From: Dactylorhiza incarnata
Lineage: Eukaryota > Streptophyta > Magnoliopsida > Asparagales > Orchidaceae
Reading direction: 5' to 3'
Assembly: GCA_033032865.1 (NCBI GenBank)
Contig: JAWHQI010000305.1
Span: 2,046,001-2,110,000, forward strand
Length of the DNA stretch: 64,000 nt
Part shown: one piece after another, positions 58,138 through 64,000 of the stretch
How positions within the stretch are numbered: the stretch's first letter is position 1
Layout: every line of letters starts with the position of its first letter
Notes under the pieces: model-generated
Database searches by the model: none
Told to the model about the DNA's origin: nothing
What the model saw: only the letters and a program-made list of their open reading frames with translations
Position numbers and translations under genes: made by a program

Positions 58138-60434
58138 ATGAGTTGGTTAGATAAAGCAGGGATGTCTATCACAACCTCTAGCGATAGAATAACTATAACA
58201 GTAAATTCCTATTATTTTGGATGTGCATACTTGATGATCAACGACATGTATAGACTTAGCCTTAATAATGATAGCATAAACCAAGTGAGTTCAACCTTAA
58301 TAGATCCTAAATTATTACATAACAGACTAAGACATGTGAACTACAGGAAAATGGGTGATCTAGCTAAGAGTCATAACAACCCCTTAGATCTCTCTATTCG
58401 CTCTGATAAGTGTGAGGTGTGTGCACAAATCAAGATCACTAGAAAATCGTTCAAATCAATTTCTAGAAGCACACAACTTCTTGATTTGATACATTCAGAC
58501 CTCTGTGATTTTAAGAGTCATGCCACTAGAGGGGAGAGGAAGTATCTCATCACGTTCATCGACGATTATTTTAGATATTGTCATGTTTATTTATTGAAAT
58601 CGAAAGATGAAGCATTCGAGATTTTTAAAATCTTCAAATCTCAGGTAGAAAATTAATTAAACCTGAAAATTAAACGTTTTAGAAGTGATCGAGGAGGAGA
58701 GTATATTGCGACAGAGTTTCAAGACTTTTGTGCCTCTGCGGGTATAATCCTAGAAACCACTGCTCCTTACTCACCTCTGGTCTAATGGTATTGTTGAGCA
58801 AAAGAATAGAACATTAACAGAAATGCTGAATTCTATGTTTCTTACTGCTGGTATGCCTAATTCCTTTTAGGGAGAAGCAGTCCGAACTGCCAATCACATT
58901 CTGAATAGATTGTCTCATGCTAAGCTCACTTCCACTTCATATGAGTTGTGGCATGGCCATCCTTGTAGATTTGACACTCTAAAGACTTGGGGTTGTATTG
59001 CTTATGTTAGAATACAAAATCTTAAGAGACCTAAGGTGGGACCTAAAATAATAACTTGTGTATATCTAAGTAGTGCAGAAGATAGTGCGGCAGATAGGTT
59101 TCTAGATCTGTCCACTAATACAGTGATAGAATCTAGAGATGTTATTTTCTTTGAAAATAAATTTATCAAAGATCATGGTTTAACCGTCTCTGGGTCTACT
59201 GAGATGATTTCTGAATCTCCTGTAGCACCTGAAGCTGACCCCTCTGACACTGCTTCCCAACCTGTAGAGGATAGTCTTATCCCAGTTAGAGTATCTACAA
59301 GAGATAGAGTCCCTAAGAATTTTGGTGAAAATTTTGCCACCTACCACTTAGAGGATGATCCATTCTCCTACCAGAAAACAATGCGTTCTAGAGATTCGTT
59401 AATGTGGGCAGAAGCTATAGAAGATGAAATGGACTCGCTGCTATGAAATAACACCTGGCATCTGGTGGACCTCCCTAAAGGAGCCAAAGTCCTTGGATGC
59501 AAGTGGGTGCTAAAGAAGAAATTGCACAGTGATGGGTCTATAACAAGATATAAAGCACGTCTAGTCGCTAAAGGCTATAAGAAACAAGGGGGAATTGACT
59601 ACTTTGACGTCTACTCACATGTGTGTCAACTATCCACTATAAGGATTCTTCTTGCCTTGGCCTCTATCGAGAACTTTATAGTTCATCAGATGGAGGTGAA
59701 GACGGCCTTCCTGAATGGAGAGCTTGATGAAGAGATCTACATGGCACAACCTGAAAGGTATGTCCATCCAGATCTAAAAGATAAAGTATGCAAACTAGAC
59801 AAATCAATTTATGGGCTTAAACAAGCGCCTAAGATGTGGCACATGAAGTTTGACCAAGTGGTAAAGAGTTTTGACTTTCAGTCCAGTCTTTCTAACAAAT
59901 GTCTTTACCGTCGCTCTATGTCAAACAAAACAGTCATCATATGTCTATATGTGGATGACATGTTGATTCTGGGTTCAGATCTTGTTGCAGTTAAGGATGT
60001 CAAATCCACACTCGCAAAGGAATTTGACATGAAGGACCTCGGTCCCCTTGATACCCTTTTAGGCATGAAAGTTAAAGTTGATAAGGGTAGAGTTACTCTT
60101 AGTCAGGCTCATTATATTGAGCAACTTTTTTCAACTTGGGGATACAAAAACTGTAAGACTGTAGAGACACCATTCGATCATAATGTAAAATTAAGCTCAA
60201 ATGTTGGGACGAGCATTGATCAAGTTAAATATTCCAAACTAATTTGTAGTCTCATGTACGTCACAAGTTGTACTCGACCAGACATTGCCTTCTCTGTCAG
60301 CATGTTGAGTCGCTTTATGAGTAGTCCGAGCAAAGAGCATTGGGATGCTCTCGACAGGCTGATGAGATACCTGTCAGGTACTAAAAATCATGTCGTGTAC
60401 TACACTGGTTACCCACATACTGTAGATGGATATT
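58138..60434 (+). pseudogene. Copia polyprotein fragment: protease end, integrase, reverse transcriptase, part of RNase H
   Basis: Three frames: 58138-58656, 58910-59446 and 59465-60434. They show LHNRLRHVNYRKM with CEVCAQIK (zinc-binding region), HSDLCDF and RSDRGGEY (integrase aspartates), NGIVEQKNRT (glutamate box), KTWGCIAYVR, GCKWVLKKK, MEVKTAFLNGELDEEIYMAQ, YGLKQAPKMWH and CLYVDDMLILGSD (intact YVDD). RNase H is cut after GYPHTVDGY by a gypsy LTR. Defects: a TAA after SQVEN, an insertion shifting the frame near 58782, TAG for Trp in NSFWGEA, and a stop at 59444. No LTR, Gag or primer site was found on the left; the sequence abuts another copia fragment. It differs in sequence from the minus-strand copia copies and belongs to another lineage. 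Confidence 0.9.
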
Positions 60435-61960
60435 TAGCTCGTCTGCCGCTCCTCCCCTCACGGGAGAAGGGGTTGCTTCTCCGTTGAACCCGTAACCGCC
60501 CGGAGATTGTCTCGTCATTTACGTAAAAGCGGTGATTCGCATGCTCTAAACGGAGCAATCCTATTCGTCCGTCCGGTGATTATAGGGGTGAATTACTGGG
60601 TTGCCCCTCTTGGAATCTATAAATAGTCCCTCATTCCCCTTCATTTGGATCTCCTTCTCTCCTGGGAAAACCACCCTACGGATTTTCTCTCTCCTCCTCC
60701 TTCCTTGCGCGCTCCAAGCGGGCCACTTCCTTGCGCGCTCCAAGCAGGCCACTTCCATGTGCGCTCCAATCGGGCCTCTTCCTTGCGCACTCACAAGCGC
60801 GCCTCTTTCTAGCGCGCGCACAAGCACGCCTCTTCCGGGCGCTCTCACAAGCGCGCCTCTTCGTGGCGCGCTCACAAGCGCGCCTCTTTCTCATGCGCTC
60901 ACAAGCGCGACTCTTCCTCAAGTGCTCATAAGCGCGGCTCTTCCTCGCGCGCTTAAAAGTGCGCCTCTTCCTCGCAAGCTCACAAGCTCGCCTCTTCCTC
61001 GCAAGCTCACAAGCTCGCCTCTTCCTCGCGCGCTCACAAGCGCGCATTTTCCTCGCGAGCTCACAAGCGCGCCTCTTCCTCGCGCGTTCATCAGCGCTCC
61101 GCTTCCTCACGCGCTCACCAGTGCGCCGCTTCCTCGCGCATTCACAAGCGCGCCTCTTCCTTTTGCGCTCACAAGCGCACCCCTTCCTTGCGCGCTCACA
61201 AGCGCGCCTCTTCCTTGCGTGCTCACAAGCACATGTCTTCCTTTCACGTTCCCGCGCGCGCCACTTCTAAGCGCGCCTCCATGCGCTCCGCTCCAAGAAT
61301 GCCTCTGTGCGCTCCGCCCCAAGAGCGCCTCCGCGCACTCCGGCCCAAGCACGCCTCTGTGCACTCCGCCCTCAAGACCGTTCCAAGCGTGCTTCTGTGC
61401 ACTCCACTCTCAAGACCGCTCCAAGAGCGCCTTCGTGAGCTTCGCTCTCAAGACCGCTCCAAGCGTGCCCCCGCGTACGCAGCAGCAAGCATTCCAGCCA
61501 CCAACATGACCAGCACTCCAGAATCCTCTCACACAGCAGGAGACAATCCGTAGAGACAAAGGTGTGCAGAACACCCGGACCCAATCTACAAACAACAGAC
61601 AAAGACTCCAGAGCGCTCAGAGCGAATCATTCCCTTCTGCAGCAGGCAAAAGATTTAGCTCCGTGGGCGGTGGCCTGTCACCCTCCAAGCACCTCTCTCT
61701 CTCTCCCAACAATTATAATGAGGAGCGGCCTGTCGCCCTCGCCTTCTCTTAAAAGGCTCTTTACAATGCCAGCAAATAGTGAAGTTTGGTCGGCACAGCT
61801 CCGGCCACGTGGTTTTTCACCCAGTTGACGGATTTTCCACGTTAAAAAAATTGTCTTGTCAGCTTTCTCTTTCTCTGTGACTGTTTGCGCGCTCGAACGC
61901 TCCCGGGCTAAAATGGTTCAATTTAGTCTGGTCTATCAGAGCCTTGAGTAGATCTCAACA
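60435..61960 (+). mobile_element. Ty3/gypsy 5' LTR, second copy (left end truncated or undefined)
   Basis: Shares CTATAAATAG (60618), CGGATTTTCTCTCTCCTCC, the 27-bp array, a few 38-bp units and the terminal 500 bp with the LTR at 7645-27301. Ends CAACA at 61960, followed by a primer site. The expected TG start and the minisatellite of the other copy are missing at the junction with copia sequence, so the left side is probably deleted. Confidence 0.78.
60785..61245 (+). repeat. 27-bp minisatellite in the gypsy LTR, about 17 units
   Basis: The unit is CTCACAAGCGCGCCTCTTCC followed by TCGCGCG; the spacing between starts at 60845, 60872 and 60899 is 27. It is a multiple of three, so frames stay open on both strands (60601-61509 plus, 60676-61110 minus); these are artefacts. 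The other LTR copy keeps a single unit before the copia insertion. Confidence 0.94.
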
Positions 61961-61980
61961 GTTTGGCACCGTCTGTGAGA
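61961..61980 (+). other. Gypsy primer binding site
   Basis: TTTGGCACCGTCTGTGAG directly after the CAACA end of the LTR, close to the TTTGGCGCCGTCTGTGGG typical of many plant Ty3/gypsy elements. Confidence 0.8.
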
Positions 61981-62053
61981 AGAGTTCCTCCAAAGCTTGA
62001 AGAAGACTCTGAAGACAGTACCCACTACACAACGGTACTCATGACTAGAGATC

Positions 62054-62825
62054 ATGGTGGGAAAAGTCGTCCGCACAAGTGGAGGATCAATCCCCGGGGG
62101 GCATGCTAATCTAGCTCCCCTCCACTCGCTCATCAGCAAACCCGAAGGAGAGCTCTCCAATACGAATGTCCAAGACCGCGGGGCCCGTCCTGACGGAGGA
62201 CGTGAAGCTCAGTATCACTGCAATCGCCCTGAACCGGCAAGCCATGAGCCTGCATATGGACGGCTCACGCATGAAGAAGTTCATGACATAACTTTTGAAG
62301 AGCATTAACAAGCCAGACAGCGTGCCGCTTTGGCCCCTCGCCATCTCCATCATCGCTCACTGTTCGCACCTAAGGTTCTGGCGCATCCAATCCCCCTGGC
62401 TTCAAGCTCCCAAAGATTGAGACATACAACGGAGCGGGCGACCCGTCGGAGCACGTCAGACACTTCGAGATCATGATGCAACTCTGCAACGCTCCAGATC
62501 CACTGTTATGTCAGGCATTCCCGACGACTTTGAAAGGACAGGCTCGCACCTGGTTCCTATCCCTGAAGGAGGGAGAAATCATGGATTTCGCAGAGCTGAC
62601 TCGGCAATTTACGGACCAGTTCATCGCTAGCCGCCGGATAGTCAGAGATCCCTTCCACCTGTCCGGGATCCGACAAAGCAAAGGGGAAATCCTTAAAGAT
62701 TTCTTCCGTCGTTTCACCACCAAGGCACAACGAATCCCTGGGATAAAACTAGAGCTCCTGCGAGGATTTCTCCTCGGAGGGCTCCGTCCTGGTGGTTTCC
62801 ACTTCGCACTAATACAGGAGATTAT
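62054..62825 (+). pseudogene. Ty3/gypsy Gag, truncated by TL copy D
   Basis: A first frame from the ATG at 62054 ends in a stop at 62308. The recognisable Gag core, in another frame from about 62395, reads KLPKIETYNGAGDPSEHVRH, FPTTLKGQARTWFLSLKEG, IMDFAELTRQFTDQFIASRR and LKDFFRRFTTKAQRIPGI, which is the retrotransposon Gag domain (PF03732 type) of the Tat/Athila side of Ty3/gypsy. The frame runs into the inserted TL end after LIQEI at 62825. Only this part of the element is in the window. Confidence 0.85.
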
Positions 62826-64000
62826 TGTAAGACCCTCTTTTTTTGCATTCTTTCCCGGGTCTTACCGCCCAGAACCGCTGTCTTGAGGCGACACCATTAC
62901 ACCCAATGGTCGCCGCCACAATACGCCGATCCTGCCAGCTATTCATCATCATCCAGGCCAACCATATTCGCAGTAATAGAAGCATTAAATGAAACAAGTC
63001 CACCAAATCACATTATATATTTATCATAAAACAAGATTACAATGTCCACGATGAGAAAGAACTAAAAGAATAAGGGCTTACGCCCAGTACATGTTCAAAT
63101 ATAGTGCAACAACACTCTCACTCTACATCTATGCGGAAGCTATCAAACTTTGTCTTCATGCATCTGTAGCTACTGCTGCGACGACGTGTAGTGGCTGCTC
63201 TGCTTCATCCCGTCCTCCTGTCTTGTCTCCTGAACGGGATCCTGCTGTTCCGACACATCATCCCTAAAATGATGAGGTCCACCGACCGTCAGCCTATAAG
63301 ACTCATGAAAGTTGAGTGTTTTAGTTCTTATTTATCTTATTAAAAGATCTTGCTTAATTTTTTAATTTCAAAGTGAGTGATATATATATTTATATATATG
63401 TGAGTTTGCTGAGTAATAAACACAAACAGTATAAGTGCATAAAAATAAACACATCACAAGAAATAAAAACATAAAACAAACAAGCAAACCAAGCAATCCA
63501 GAAGACACAAGAAATATAGTAGTTCCCCTCAACTGGGTACGTCTACTCTTCTACCCACTGGTAGGAATCCACTAGGAGGTTGTTGATAAGGTGCCCTCAC
63601 ACCAGGTGATTTTGATAAGGTGTCCACACACCAGGTGAGCTGTTGATAAGGTGCTCTAACCAAGATGCAGGTTTTTGCTAAGGTGCCCTATCACCGGGAG
63701 TAAACTTTTGAAGGGAGTTTTAACCCTTTACAAGATGGGAGAAATAAATAAAGAAAACAGAAAACAGATATTGTTCTTCTTTTTCTAAGAAGACACTTGA
63801 TGAATATGTTGAAGAGAGCTCCCCCTGTCTGATGTAGTTTGATGACAGCTTGTGGAGGCTCCTTCTTTTGATTCCAAATCCTTTATTCTTCTTCTTCTTG
63901 CAGTTTTAGATCCCTGAGCAAATGATAGTGTTTGATGTCTCAGGTTGTATGTGATCTGCAAGAGAAGAGTTTAGCAAAAACAGAACAAGATAAAGTAATA
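62826..64000 (-). mobile_element. Giant LTR family TL, copy D (one end; continues beyond the window)
   Basis: Starts TGTAAGACCCTC and matches the inverted end of copy A (3090-3225), including GCCGATCCTGCC(A/G)GC. ATTAT (62821-62825) is the expected left target copy. At 63306 it is interrupted by a TGAAAGTT-starting LTR related to the solo LTR at 37387, with three GTTGATAAGGTG(C)CC-like blocks at about 63575-63680. Confidence 0.7.
63306..64000. mobile_element. LTR nested in TL copy D (partial)
   Basis: Begins TGAAAGTTGAGTG. It shares with the solo LTR at 37387-38700 the opening, a GTAGTTCCCC...CTACTCTTCTACCC block (about 63520-63560) and tandem TTGATAAGG blocks. The right end lies outside the window. 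Confidence 0.65.

Noticed and set aside
60601..61509. 302-codon ORF and its antisense partner
   Set aside because: Shadow of the 27-bp and 38-bp LTR arrays.

Overview
The window is nuclear DNA of a flowering plant. The evidence is a split SABATH-family methyltransferase gene with canonical GT-AG introns, Ty1/copia and Ty3/gypsy retrotransposons with plant-type primer binding sites, a 5S-rRNA-derived terminal-repeat element of the Cassandra kind, and a PIF/Harbinger-like MITE. Nothing seen narrows it to a species or to monocot versus dicot. Almost all of the window is nested repeat. The only gene that looks intact is the methyltransferase at 27439-30294 on the minus strand.

Layout: 1-3225 is the end of a very long LTR-like unit (family TL, copy A) with a 44-bp minisatellite. 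3234-5882 is a smaller LTR (family H) split by a 1.25-kb element built from 5S rRNA-derived pieces in both orientations. 5976-6899 is the start of another TL copy (F). 7645-27301 is one Ty3/gypsy LTR split by about 17 kb of minus-strand Ty1/copia sequence. In that copia block two copies share the middle LTR (8605-9662, 21387-22443), and the first copy is itself split by TL copy B (10679-16410).

The gene island is 27302-33272: the methyltransferase, then a broken coiled-coil ORF (31802-32599) and a TL fragment. TL copy C fills 33273-39496 and carries a 1.3-kb solo LTR (37387-38700). 39957-42364 repeats the order seen at 3234-6899 (LTR H, then the start of a TL copy), so the nest was duplicated. 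TL copy E (41454-51532) contains a complete-boundary Sirevirus-like copia element without pol (43730-50105). 51538-54659 holds minisatellites and a decayed minus-strand gypsy gag-protease, whose LTR (from 54660) carries a 12-bp repeat array and a Tourist-like MITE.

57869-60434 is two fused plus-strand copia pseudogenes. They are followed by a second, complete-ended copy of the gypsy LTR with its primer site and gag (60435-62825), cut by TL copy D (62826 to the end).

No functional interplay between genes can be claimed. What the window records is insertion order. Target-site duplications (TAGTA, TAATT, TCATG, TTA, near-matches TTAAC/TTAAG, TCTGG/TCTAG, GTCGC/GTCGA) support the element boundaries, and copia copy 2 preserves the empty site into which TL copy B inserted in copia copy 1. 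The most unusual signal is a pair of short hairpins inside the TL units. Their stems change sequence between repeats and copies while staying complementary.
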